Shown here: one piece after another, positions 53,686-64,000 of the stretch
How positions within the stretch are numbered: the stretch's first letter is position 1
How the letters are laid out: every line of letters begins with the position of its first letter
Origin: Protonemura montana
Taxonomy: Eukaryota; Arthropoda; Insecta; Plecoptera; Nemouridae
Reading direction: 5' to 3'
DNA: 64,000 nucleotides
NCBI GenBank assembly: GCA_947568835.1
Contig: OX387602.1
Coordinates: forward strand, 5,550,570 to 5,614,569
The notes under the pieces: model-generated
The model's database searches: none
What the model was told of the DNA's origin: nothing
Seen by the model: only the letters and a program-made list of their open reading frames with translations
Position numbers and translations under genes: made by a program

Positions 53686-53720
53686 GGTGAGTTGAGGGTG
53701 AGTTGAGGGGTTGTGGGGGT
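53686..53720. repeat. tandem GGTGAGTTGAG with G-runs
   Basis: Two perfect copies of the 11-base GGTGAGTTGAG are followed by GGGGTTGTGGGGG. Four G-runs with loops of 8, 8 and 4 make a weak G-quadruplex candidate. Confidence 0.7.
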
Positions 53721-55887
53721 ACGCGGGCGCGATGAGAGAGCTGAGATAGTAGGCTTTTCACCCAGGCTAGGTTGAATAGTGTGCAAATGGTCAGCTATCA
53801 CGCAAGCCAGAGGTTGAAATATGAGCAAATGTTATCGGGCGACCCGTGTGGGCTATGCCTTACCATCTGATCGGTAATATGTCCGCGCATCTATTACTAC
53901 CCCGGTTGAGTCTCCTACGTGTGATAACCGAAACCCGAGGGGGCGGAGGGGGACTGGCTATTACCAGTAAGTTTGGAAAGCTCTTGGGTCATAGGGGGTC
54001 GCGGTGACAGTCCAGAAAGGATGTCTTCGAACGGAAACATAATTTGTGATAAATTATTACAGGGGGTAGTGTCATTTTAAATGCGATTTTTGACACGACA
54101 GATAGTCGTTTCTTTGCAAATTCTTGCGAGGAGTTGCTTGTTCTATATTTGTTTACATTGCTGATGTTAAGGTATAAAGAATTCGAAGGAATATAAGAGG
54201 TCAATCACTCGAATATAATATAACGAGAGAAAAAACAAAGTTTTAGGCAGTGTTGCAAAACTTTCAGTTACACAGATCAACATAAAAACTTGAAAAGAAG
54301 AGTATATTTTCAAATAACGAGTTGAACTATCGTCCAAAGATTTATTTCGAAACGAATAAAATCGAATGACCTACGAAGATCCGCCCCTGTTGTCTAAATG
54401 TGTGAATCAAGATTTTCCAATATCCCCCACCCATGACTCAAGTTTATGCTATTTGGCCCACTTCCTGCGAAGGAACTATCATGAAATCGCACTTTTCCGC
54501 AACTGTCTCCAGAGGCCATCCCCGTTGATCGTCGCGCCATCTTTGGACGGAAACGCGGTAGTTTTCAGCTGCGATAAGAAAGCGTGTGTCCTGACTCTTG
54601 GAAGACACGAGACGACGCTGTCACGGACCAACCCGTATCATACCCAAGTCACACGCTTTTCGATCTGCCCGGCCTCAAAAACTTGCCGAGGAAACCCCGG
54701 AAAACTCCCCTGAAAACACTTGACTATCCACGCCCAATTTTATGGTGACACCACAAAATGATCGGTCGTTTGCGTTTCACAGGATAGAACCAGATGATAC
54801 ACTTTCTATCAATCCAGGCATGGGAGGCTTAAGACAAAATGATACCAAGGATTCATTTTGCCAAATATGCTGTTCACACGCATCATATACGATATTGTTA
54901 TTGATTTTTTTTAATTGTAATTGGTTACTCGTTAGATTGACGCAATTGGCAAACAAATGTGATGGTTTAACTGGTATTGTACGAACAAGCATGAAATTCG
55001 TTGTTCAATTATTAAACAATTGTATAATTTCAAAACAATTTTGTTGATTCGTTGAGATGCAAAATCCAACACAATTTAATACATCACGAAAATGTTGTTC
55101 TCTAAAAATAATTGAATTGGCCGACATATGAAGCCGATACGAGCATTATATTTTGACAAAACAACGTGCTCAAATCATATTCTCACAGGAACAAAAAGAG
55201 TGTTAGTTACACGTCACGGTTAGCGGTAATGGACATTGACTCGAATAAGTTCGGTAAATCGCGTTCGAAACAAGTTTGCGTGCCAATTTAATCTATCACA
55301 TACCGACCATCAAAGTGACCAAGCAATTATATTTTTATTACCATACCGGTCAAATGAAAATGAATTGACCGGTTGCTTTATAGAGGTGGTAATAAAACCG
55401 TATGTCACAATCAATATTCTAAAGTAGAAAAACAGAGAAATAGGTGCGCGTTTTAGCTCCCCCTTATGACCTATTAGAACGCATTAAAAATGCACTCGGG
55501 TGCATGGCATGCAATTTGCTAATCTCCCTTTCCTCCTAGAGTATCAGAGAGCACTTAACAACGAGAACAGATTATAGCGATTTTATATTAAACTAAGGAC
55601 GGATCATATAAAAAAAAAAAAAACGCAGCTAGCACACGACCGAATATATTAACGAGAACGTTTGACAAAGTCTGTTTTTTTCTTTTCCCATTTACGTTGA
55701 TATTTTGTTTCTAAATAGGGCATAGAACGGTTGGATGCATCAAGAAGAATCATTTTGGCAACTCTCTGGCCACCGAATTTGCATACTGTGTTTAGCTAAA
55801 TACAGATGACAGAGAATGGTGAGTTTCATAAATCACTCACAACAAGCACTCCGCAGGATAAACTGCACTTTAAATGCCAGTGTACAC

Positions 55888-55942
55888 GGGGGTTGAACTC
55901 GGCACCTCCACCACAGAACGGTGTCATCAAGCAAGGCGAGCC
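55888..55942 (-). mobile_element. degenerate tRNA-like (SINE-type) fragment
   Basis: On the minus strand the segment reads GGCTCGCCTTG (A-box-like) and, about 30 bases later, GGAGGTGCCGAGTTCAACCC (B-box-like). Spacing and order match a tRNA head, but both boxes carry substitutions. The 12-mer GGCACCTCCACC (plus strand, 55901-55912) also occurs at 45065-45076. The call rests on pattern only. Confidence 0.35.
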
Positions 55943-56577
55943 GGCAAAAGGTGAAGGATAATAACGCACGATCATTGGATTCTGACCTTTGCAAAGATCT
56001 TAATCACTTATATTTGTGCATGTGCGCCTATTTAAATATAAGACAGCCACGACAACGGTCTAATAAATTCGCACAAAGTACTTGCAATACAATTGAAAAC
56101 ATACCCACAAATTCCTTCTTTCCCTTAATTAATCCTACCGCTGATATATTTTCCAGATACATTTTAATTCCAGTAAGCTTACACATTGGCGAACATACCC
56201 TTACAATCACTATACATTTCATCTTGAGTGAATAGAAAGAGCAGCTGATGAAGACAACGGTCGCAGCCCGACGCGTTATCTAGCGGACAAATGAAGCAAT
56301 ATCCTTCGGTTGATGGACGCATTGTCTTCTTTGGTTCAGCGAGTGGTTGAAGGGGGTTGGGAGGGGGAGAGGATGATCACGTGGCTAGGGTTAATTAGCG
56401 AGCAGCTGAGATTATATTCACGTGATCTGTTTGGCGAAAAAGGTGAGTGAAATGTTGCGTGACGCATCTAGAGCAGAGACCCGGCGAGCATGCGCAAGAC
56501 GATATTAAGACAACCGGATGCTGATGTAATTAGTAATCCGAGGAAAACAGATTACGAAATAAAGTTAAGGGCAGTAG

Positions 56578-56597
56578 ATGTATATATATATATATAC
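56578..56597. repeat. TA dinucleotide run
   Basis: Simple TA/AT repeat; similar short runs occur at about 5482-5495 and 50086-50101. Confidence 0.85.
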
Positions 56598-57242
56598 AGT
56601 CAAACTGAAGACTATAGTGTCGTATATATAGTAGGGAATTCAAAAGTAAAAGTAGGACATGGATTATTTGCGAGCTCTGACGTACACCCCACGTACCTAA
56701 TGTTCTCGAACGTATTCTCACTGTTTCGTTATTAAACCACAGAAAAGTTTATGACTAAACTTTGATACTCTGGTAGTTGGCGCTGGAAACCGCAAGCTAT
56801 TTGCTTGACTTGCAGGAATGCTAATGGTTGAATTATAAAACCATTAAGACCGAAATGTTGATAGAATTGTAAATGGCGATATACCGTTCAGTGTAGGTTA
56901 TAGGTAGGGGACCAACGTCAATGTTACAGTCTCTGCGTGAAGATGGCCGTTAAATGACTATCTTACCGACAAAAATTCAGAGTACCGGAACGTCACGTTA
57001 AGTGGAGCCACTGTCGTATGAAATTAATTTCGATATTTATCGTAGGTTACTCGCTTTTTAATATCGTTACGGATATATCAATCGTTGAGGTAAACATTGA
57101 TGGAGATTTTTTGAGCATGACAAGTCTCAAAAGCGAGTTGACCACCTGGTTCTATGGTTCATGGTTTATGGCCTCATGGTTCTACTCCTTGGAGAACTGT
57201 CATTCTCATCAAATACACTAAAAATCGTCTCGAAAAGCAAGT

Positions 57243-57314
57243 GTCCAGATAGCTCAATGGTTCAGAGCAACACCCGCGAAAGGTGGGGATCGGGGTTCGA
57301 GTCCGCGTTTGGGC
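57243..57314 (+). mobile_element. tRNA-derived SINE-like element
   Basis: A 72-base tRNA-like sequence. It has an A box TAGCTCAATGG (57250-57260), a near-perfect B box GGTTCGAGTCC (57294-57304), D stem GCTC/GAGC, and a seven-pair acceptor stem GTCCAGA/TTTGGGC with wobbles. The anticodon loop lacks U33 and the T stem has a mismatch, so a working tRNA is unlikely. Internal Pol III boxes with decayed arms fit a SINE head. Downstream is an AT-rich tail with TAATAATAAAATAAAA. It lies about 350 bases upstream of the kinesin ATG. Confidence 0.6.
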
Positions 57315-57492
57315 ATCAATTTTTGAGACGGTTATAGTGTTGTTAATAATAAAATAAAATGCTAACCTATTTATTATTTATATTCACTGTAGACGATTTA
57401 GTTCAAGGAGCACGAATAATTCATATAATGAATAACGCTCACCATCCCGCCATTTGTTTAAGTACTCTGAAGCAAACTCTGAAGGTCAAAAA

Positions 57493-57511
57493 AGGCTGTG
57501 TTCCACAGCCT
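57493..57511. other. perfect short hairpin upstream of the kinesin gene
   Basis: AGGCTGTG and CACAGCCT form an 8-pair stem around a TTC loop, 160 bases before the kinesin ATG. It may lie in the promoter or 5' untranslated region; function unknown. Confidence 0.4.
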
Positions 57512-57670
57512 GTGTAGTATTCAAATCATAATTTGGCGTTCGTCATCGGTTTTTGCAAGGTTCACATTGAAGTTGGGTATTTGTCACTATTTTACCTGTG
57601 GGAGTTTCTAGTAATCATCTTGTAGTTACCTGTTTTTAAGCGGTTGTTTAACACAAAGTAAGGATTGGCC

Positions 57671-57812
57671 ATGGCGCAAATAGAAGTTTCCATCAAAATA
57701 CGTCCTTTGATGGGAAGAGAAACTTCTCGCCTACGGATAATTCCAGACGAAAACCAACTAATTCAGATTGATCCTAGAACAAATAACCATCGTGGGGAAA
57801 CTTACTGTTTTG
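57671..57812 (+). CDS. kinesin-7/CENP-E-like motor, exon 1
   Basis: Residues 1-47 plus one base of codon 48. The ATG sits in a good Kozak-like context (GGCCATGG). The protein begins with MAQIEVSIKIRPL, the first beta strand of a kinesin motor domain; the IKIRPL form of the xVRVRP motif lies at residues 8-13. The exon ends at a GTGAGT donor after CTGTTTTG, phase 1, and joins exon 2 to read YCFDHVF, the usual kinesin FDxVF motif. CENP-E kinesins are plus-end directed motors that help chromosomes congress and load onto spindle microtubules. The short leader before the motor and the later FNGTVFAYGQT fit CENP-E better than other kinesins. Subfamily assignment rests on my recognition of the motifs, not on an alignment. 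Confidence 0.82.
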
Positions 57813-57934
57813 GTGAGTGTTGAAATTGTGATGTTGTTTCCTTGCATGCTATCTTACCACAGACATCCAATTTTGCCGTGTCGTAGGTACGGACGGAGGT
57901 TTCAAGAATTAAAAAATGTTGTGTTTTCTTGCAG

Positions 57935-58057
57935 ATCATGTGTTTAGTGAGCCATGTAGGAACACCCAAGTTTTTGACGTGGTTGCTAAGAGTATCGTTG
58001 AGGCGACTGTCAATCGTTTCAATGGGACTGTCTTTGCTTATGGGCAAACACCATCAG
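57935..58057 (+). CDS. kinesin-7/CENP-E-like motor, exon 2 (into the P-loop)
   Basis: Residues 48-88 plus the first base of codon 89. It follows a 122-base intron with a TTTCTTGCAG acceptor and ends CCATCAG with a GTAGAG donor, phase 1. It encodes HVFSEP, the helix VFDVVAKSIVEATV, and FNGTVFAYGQTPSG, which runs into the nucleotide-binding P-loop (GQTxSGKT). The exon stops exactly before Gly-Lys-Thr, so the next exon must supply the catalytic lysine and threonine. No such exon was recognised in the remaining 5.9 kb. A broken reverse transcriptase fragment lies about 230 bases downstream, presumably inside the next intron. Either intron 2 is long and the gene continues beyond the window, or this is a truncated copy. 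The Pro in GQTPSG is a small departure from the common Ala or Ser. Confidence 0.82.
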
Positions 58058-58284
58058 GTAGAGCAATCGAAAGTAAAAACTTTTCTCTAATTTGGATGTG
58101 ATTTGGTGGTTTATCTCTGAATTTTTATAATTTTTATAATTTGTGTATTTTATAATAAATTCAAAAGATAGGCAGATTTGGCATTTGGGGCTCCAGTGGA
58201 GGGGAAATCTAAAACCTCGTTTAGTGCAAAACACGATGCGTGAGCGACGCTTTTCGTGCGTGACACTTTACATGGAGTGTGCAT

Positions 58285-58653
58285 GGAGGAAAATCTACTT
58301 TTCAAGCTGTGAACCACTTAGTGCACCTAATTTTAAAGGCTCTGGATAGAAGCTACGTAACCCTTGGTTTATCGTGTGATCTATCAAAGGCTTTTGACTG
58401 CGTTGACCATCATATAATGTTGAGGAAACTTTATACGTGTGGAATTCGTGGAGTCGCGAATCTTTTGCTCAAATCCTATCTTAGTGAACGCCAGCAATTA
58501 GTAGAATTGAATGATCATAATATATCCGGAGATAAAATACATTCATCATAGTCTATAATGAATACAGGTGTCCCACAAGGATCCATTTTAGGCCCGCTGC
58601 TATTTTTAGTGTACGTAAATGATCTCCCAGACTACCTTAATACGCAAACATAG
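58285..58653 (+). pseudogene. broken reverse transcriptase fragment of a Jockey/I-type non-LTR retrotransposon
   Basis: One reading frame shows the palm region of a LINE reverse transcriptase: KSTFQAVNHL, then CDLSKAFDCVDHHIML with the first catalytic Asp, then LLKSYLSERQQLVEL. After an in-frame TAG at 58549-58551 the same frame continues with [22 protein letters not shown]. Translation ends at a second TAG at 58651. The region carrying the YADD catalytic box and everything upstream of the palm are missing, so the piece is truncated at both ends and dead. An AT-rich TAAATA-type simple repeat follows at 58745-58780. Its position 230 bases after kinesin exon 2 suggests insertion in that gene's second intron. 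Confidence 0.88.
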
Positions 58654-58780
58654 AATGCGTTCGCAACATAAAAACATAGAATATGAAGATTAAATGGAAT
58701 CGAACAGATTAGCAAGAAATTCTGCCACTATAGTTAAATATGCAATGTAAATATAAATATAAATGTAAATATAAAATACG

Positions 58781-61700
58781 CATCCAGACATGAACTATTG
58801 AAAATTAACATATGGAATCTGTTGTCTTTGATGTCTTCCCTATTTTTCTTTTTATATCGTGTGAGAACTTTATACATGAAAGCATGTTATGTTCTCAAGT
58901 AAAATCAGGTATAAGTACACAGCGTTTTTATATGTATTTAAGAAAAACGATACCTCTGTGTTTTCATAAGGTTGTTCCTGAATAAGCAAGAAGAAAAACA
59001 GTAGGAATGCATATTCTTTGACCGTGTTTCTTAACCACTTCTTTTTGGTATAATTGCCTAGTTTTGTTTGATGTTTACAATGTCTATCAAGGATTCAGTC
59101 CCTGAAATAGTAATGCTTATGTTCTGCAGTCCAATTGGTTCATGGTATGTTCAAATGAATACAACAAAAACTACCACACTAGTACGAGTAAATGCTCTTT
59201 TGAGTGCAGTTTTACATGAGAAATGCCCCATGAGACTTACTTTCTGAGCTGTTTAACAATGGATATTTATGATGAGCACTCACTTATGACTGTGATATGA
59301 GAGTAATTACAATTCCATGGTTTGCGTTCAGACTGTCATGCAAGACACAAGTAAATTACTGCCATGAAAATAGCAAACAATATTGTAATGGAATACAATA
59401 CCCTTTGCAAAGATCATGCGCAATTTAATATCAAGCAAAGCACATAATTGACAGATTCTACTGCATAATTTCCTAATGCCATCACAGAGATAGCAAATGA
59501 AATGCTCATTCTCAGGTTGACACTCTGGAATATAATAACAGGGAAAGACTAAAGAGTCGATGGTCGAAGCTGACCAAAACGCGATCGGATCGATTAACCC
59601 ATGAATAATAGGTGCAGGTGGCAGGGATAGCATGTGAACTGTGAAGGCTCGCGTCCATGTGATTGCCACTTAAAACAGTGTCACTACGTCAGCAGACCAC
59701 CTCGAGGGACGGCCATGATGCTGCTGCTGCTAATTTATGCAACGTAATTCATGTAATTGCATATTTAGCCTATTTCTGATGCACTGGGATATAATTATTA
59801 ATAATGTACGAACCTAGCCAAAGCGCAGCTGATTTGGGGGCAACTGCGGTAGCTTCATTGTCAGCGTTCGCTTGGCTGCAGTGTGAGTAATTCGAAATCA
59901 CGATTTTATGTGATTTCGCTGGCTCCCTGCAATGGGTTTTAATTTGTAATTGCATGGATTTGACTGGTAAAGGATCAAATTTCAGACCTTATTTATTTCC
60001 AATTTCCATATTTTAAAATTCGTCACTGATTCGTTTTGTAAAGCCATTAAAGTATTGTAAACGTTGTGGCGTTGAGTGTATAGGTGTAGTTAGAGGATGG
60101 TAAACTTTTTGAGCAAACGAACCGGCAACACTTGGTAACGGAGGATGATACCCGATAGCGCTTGCGGCCGTACTCTTAAACAGACCTCAACAATTAAATA
60201 ACCTAGATTCAAAATAACAAATTATGTCTCGAAACGACTGTGACTCCACCTATTAGAATTCTCCATTTTTGTCGGTAAAGTAGTCATTTGGGGGCCAATT
60301 TTTGCGAATAATAGTTTTTGGTGTTTTGATAATAAACTCTGCGTTATTTATTACAAAAATAGGTTTCGGTCGCGAGTTCAAGTTTAAGAACACGTAGCTT
60401 ACACCAATCCAACCAATCCATCTCCAAGGTCAACAAAAGGTATTCACGCAAAGACATGCGAAGAATTTGACCATTCATGCCCTTGGCAAACACCATACAG
60501 TGTTAAAATTGATTTTCCCAGAGGAGGCAAAAGTAGGACTGAAGAAAGAGAGCCACTAGTTTTGCCCGTGATTGTACCGTGTTGCGTGCTGCCGAGATCC
60601 AGGGGCATAGCGGCAAAGTAACGGTCGTATGACAGGTCGGGATCAGGCCAACTGTGCTTTGACTCCCGACCCCGTCGGCATCCGCACAAACCAACAGCTA
60701 ACATGCACTCCTTTATTTCTGATTTCACAATTAAAACTTGAGGCACATGTCCTTTGTCCTGAATAATCCGGATGTACTTGGCTTACAAGGCACGCTAAGC
60801 TGTAGCTTTTAGGTTTAATAAGGCCTAGCGTAGAGTACGTTTGTTAGGATAATTCACTGGAAAATAATTATGATTCATGACAAAAACGCTTTTCCGCGCC
60901 TTCCTTTCCGGCACTGATCAAAGGATTTGGTAATATATAACATCATAATCCTATTTGTTAATTCTTCTTTTCTCATTTTTCCCGCTTTGGAATTGAACGC
61001 AGGAATGTGAACGAGTACGGAACCATTTGCAGCAATTATGCGCATGAAGCAATTACTCGCGCGCCATTTGACAACCGCGTCCATGCGTGCATAGAGATAG
61101 ACTGGGAGGAACTACTATTAAGTGAGTGCTCGTTATTGTGAACATCACAGAAAGCATAATCCATACCGTCCACAAAAAAACAAGTACATTACATACTTGA
61201 AAACAATTCGAATGAACTCATTCGTGTGATGAAGTTCACTCTCATCTCATGCCCACACAATTCACAAGTGGACAAACGGGAGTGAATAATAAAAATGCTC
61301 GCAAAAAATACCATAGAAGAGAATCGCTCAATTAAACTTGCGAATTTTTGTGGCACTGGTCACCAATAACGTATTGGCTACTTGGCCCATGGTGGCCACC
61401 ACACGCGTGCAATTAGTGCGTCCGTCCGCGCAGCGACGCTGGCGACGCTGGCGACGTCGGTCGTGTCTAACGACGCCCGCAGCACGACCGGTGGATCTAA
61501 TTAAACAAGTACGCCAACCTCCCCGACGCCGCAACACACACACATAATGCACCATCCCTCTTCCCACGGGCCACAACGTACTAGGGACTCACGGCGCACG
61601 AAGCTACGGTAACTCTGTACCGTGCACCATGTACCATGTAAACCGAACTCTGTAAATGCTATGCCATGAAACGGTGGCGGGAAATTTCATTTGCACAAAG

Positions 61701-63060
61701 CAAACCCTTCCTGGCGATGATTCGAAAATGAATTAGGTGTCGTGGTGGTAAATTTAATTAAAAAATAATTAACTCGCACTACCACGGCGTTAATCAATTT
61801 ATATTATGTTGTCCGTGATGATCATTGGCCGGTTTATTAAATATTTATCGATAGTTTTAGCTCAGCAATGTTTGATTATGTTTGTTACTTGTAAACGTAC
61901 GTAATGGTATACCTGCGCGCGTTCAAATAAATTACAGAGAAGACACTTTTGTTGTGTACCATACATCGCCTCCCATGTTGTGCCATGAATCGTTTGGCGT
62001 GTTGGAAACACCGGTTCTCGTGAGATCGCCGAAGTTTGAGGTAAAAGCATAGATTTTGTTTATTCAAATTTGTTCACTTTATTAATTAACACAGGTGTAG
62101 GCTGGGCGCACTATATCTCAGATAGTATAAACCTTTACTTAAAAAAATATTCTCCAAATAGCCAAATTCTTGCTGGCGCTGATTAACTATCAACAGTGTG
62201 TTATATAAAACTTTGTTTTCTATAAATCGCAGTGCCTAAGAGTACGGGTTGAACCACTTTTAATTCCGCCGAAAATAATAATAATCGAAACTTTTTGAAA
62301 AGGGGATATTCAGGGAGTAAAATACTAGTTTGTCTGCCTTCTTATAAGGGTTAGTTTGTGCTTAACAATGCCAACTTAAAAATAATATAAAAAAAAAACA
62401 TCGCAGGTCGTTTAACTCAAACCAATTTGTTTGAAATATTTTCAAACTTTGGTCGCTTTTCAAGCTTGGAAATCTTATCCTAGACCTTAATTAACACGTG
62501 TGTGTTCATACATGTTTGAAGGCGAATCGATTAGTGTAGTAATACTATCGAATTATAAAAAACGACATAATTTCATTTCTTGATTAGAGTACGAGGATTA
62601 GAGGGCCGAGTCTAATTAAGTTATTTTAAATCGGCAAGTAGGTTTGATTTTCCAGACACTTTAATGCCCTTCCACCAATCAACCCATGCCATCCCCCTCT
62701 CCTCGAATCCCCACACTTGAAAACTACCCTTAAAGACCCTCAGCTATGCTAACACTTGCATGGGCATAAACCCAATACCATATACTCTGTTTAAGCGGTG
62801 TTCCAACCAACGCGCGAAAAGAAGCCGCTTTCAGAGTCCTTCGTTAAACCACCTCTTCCACGCTGCGAAACAAGCACTCTGCCTTCGGCTTCAGGAGACA
62901 GTCTTTATGCAAGTGTTCAAAGACCGGTGCGAGCCAAATTCACACTGGGCCCACCGAATATCACTGGATTCCGGTCAGAGAAAGAACTGGCATCAAGTGT
63001 CAATTTTTCAGTGGCGCTAAAAGAAATTAACAAACCGTTGACTAAGGAATAAAAACTTCT
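58781..63060. other. AT-rich DNA, nothing recognised apart from one island
   Basis: If the kinesin gene is intact this is its second intron. No exon beginning with Gly-Lys-Thr and no later kinesin motif such as a switch I SSRSH-like or switch II DLAGSE-like stretch was seen. Confidence 0.5.
61420..61484. repeat. tandem GACGCTGGC units in a GC-rich island
   Basis: Two copies of GACGCTGGC (61436-61453) are followed by GACGTCGG and, 13 bases on, GACGCCC. Another member of the island family, in AT-rich surroundings. Confidence 0.75.
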
Positions 63061-63147
63061 GATTGGCTGTTGCCAAGCAAACAAAAATTAACGGGACTGT
63101 TAAGGGTCTTAACGATCTACTGAAGAACTTAAGTTAACCTAAGTTCT
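63061..63147. mobile_element. MITE-like inverted-repeat element, diverged copy 2
   Basis: Begins with GATTGGCTGTTGCCA (63061-63075), shared with the element at 14.1 kb. It is followed, as in copy 1, by a TTAA-rich hairpin, here GTTAAG-ggt-CTTAAC (63099-63113), and a near-palindrome AGAACTTA/TAAGTTCT (63124-63147). The terminal inverted repeats of copy 1 are not recognisable, so this may be a partial or decayed copy. Confidence 0.42.
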
Positions 63148-64000
63148 GACTTTGTGACTCCATAGAACTTTGTACAGGAGGTTCGTTCAAAATGATATTG
63201 AATGGGTTGTTCACTGGTCGTAAGAGCCGTGGTATTCACGAGGTACATCCAAAGTGGCTTAAGGTTTCACCCAAGTTTTGAGAGAGATCTACGGAATCGT
63301 ACGACATATCTTAGAAAACTGTAATTGCTATTTGATAGATGCGATGTGGAGTTTGAAATGTTTGATGTTATAAGTTTAATTTTTTTATTTGTTGCTTAAC
63401 AAGTATGTTTGGAATACACATTTGTAATGAGTAAATATAATAGCTGGGTCATCACGAGCGACATGAAAACCATGAGTAAATTTTATACTGACTGGCAGCC
63501 GGTGATTATGTACATATTCATTGGATAAATAATAAATCTACCATCAAAATCAATTTGATTGAAGTCAACTTAGTGCTTAAGTGGATGCCTGTTTGATCGT
63601 CGGTCAGTGTAAAACGATGATGTGGACAAACAAAACAAAAAAATTGCAAGGTATATGAATATTCTGCAAGTCGCAGTCTTTGATTCGAATGAATTCTCTT
63701 TAATCTTTTACCCAAGCAAACATACAGCACACATTTTAGAGTTTGTTCAAGTGTAATTTAAAATCTTCTTTGCTTTTTTTTTATATTTTCATTCGAACAG
63801 CTTGTCGTTCTATGATGAGCAAAGAGAAATATGTAGCAAATATCTTCTAAATATTCTGTAAAGGTATCGTTTGATCCGATTCCTTGGTCGTAGAGATTCA
63901 TCATGAAAAACCTGTTCAAAGCAAATTATGTGAATACAGTTACATAATACCTTCCCGTGTAGAATAAGTAATTTCATTTGACGTTCCGAATCTGCTCCCA
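63148..64000. other. AT-rich DNA, nothing recognised
   Basis: No credible exon or RNA gene up to the right edge. Confidence 0.6.

Larger units (their letters stand above)
36781..57242. other. intergenic DNA between the two genes
   Basis: About 20 kb with the GACGCC/GGCGTC islands listed separately, simple repeats and AT-rich sequence. Frames of 158 codons (47224-47700, minus) and 179 codons (47588-48127, plus) overlap GC-rich islands and show no family signature. Confidence 0.6.

Noticed and set aside
54366-54713. 115-codon plus-strand open frame
   Set aside because: Contains several Cys but in no known spacing; no promoter or family match.
57243-57314. Functional tRNA gene
   Set aside because: Anticodon loop lacks U33 and arms have mismatches; better read as a tRNA-derived element.
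59060-59130. Translation with FTMSIKDSVPEIV resembling the kinesin segment after the P-loop
   Set aside because: The frame lacks Gly-Lys-Thr, the nearest acceptor gives the wrong phase for the 58057 donor, and the similarity is too short to separate from chance.

Overview
This is eukaryotic nuclear DNA, almost certainly from an arthropod and probably an insect. Genes are sparse and split by spliceosomal introns with GT..AG borders. The best-supported gene belongs to the Beaten-path (Beat) family of axon-guidance immunoglobulin proteins, which is an arthropod family. A second gene start encodes a CENP-E/kinesin-7 motor. No bacterial-type operon, CRISPR array or phage module is visible, and most open frames here are chance frames in AT-rich non-coding DNA. 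The exact species cannot be named from the sequence. Layout: 1-23.2 kb is non-coding as far as I can see. It holds several GC-rich islands, a TTTA microsatellite (10.45 kb) and a small inverted-repeat element (14.1 kb). From 23.2 to 35.9 kb lies a five-exon beat-like gene on the minus strand. Its exons join in frame (73+206+136+134+258 nt) into 268 residues plus a stop: signal peptide, first Ig domain (Cys50, Trp64, Cys117) and second Ig domain (Cys164, Trp177, Cys227). A TATA-like box and an Inr-like site sit just upstream of its ATG. Its 6.7 kb first intron contains an E-box/GTTCAGG repeat cluster, a G-quadruplex motif and a Z-DNA-prone tract. From 36 to 57.2 kb is intergenic DNA with many GC-rich islands built on GACGCC/GGCGTC. 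From 57.2 to 58.8 kb come a tRNA-derived SINE-like element, then the first two exons of a kinesin-7 motor on the plus strand, then a broken non-LTR reverse transcriptase fragment 0.2 kb after exon 2. No further kinesin exon was recognised before 64 kb. The rest is AT-rich non-coding DNA with a diverged second copy of the 14.1 kb element at 63.1 kb. How the parts relate: the two genes are unrelated and transcribed in opposite directions away from a shared 21 kb intergenic interval. The Beat-like protein would act outside neurons, binding Sidestep-family partners. The kinesin would act on mitotic chromosomes. The most unusual signal is the recurrent GACGCC/GGCGTC island family, about a dozen clusters in an otherwise AT-rich window, some arranged as inverted repeats; one lies 0.6-0.8 kb upstream of the predicted beat start.
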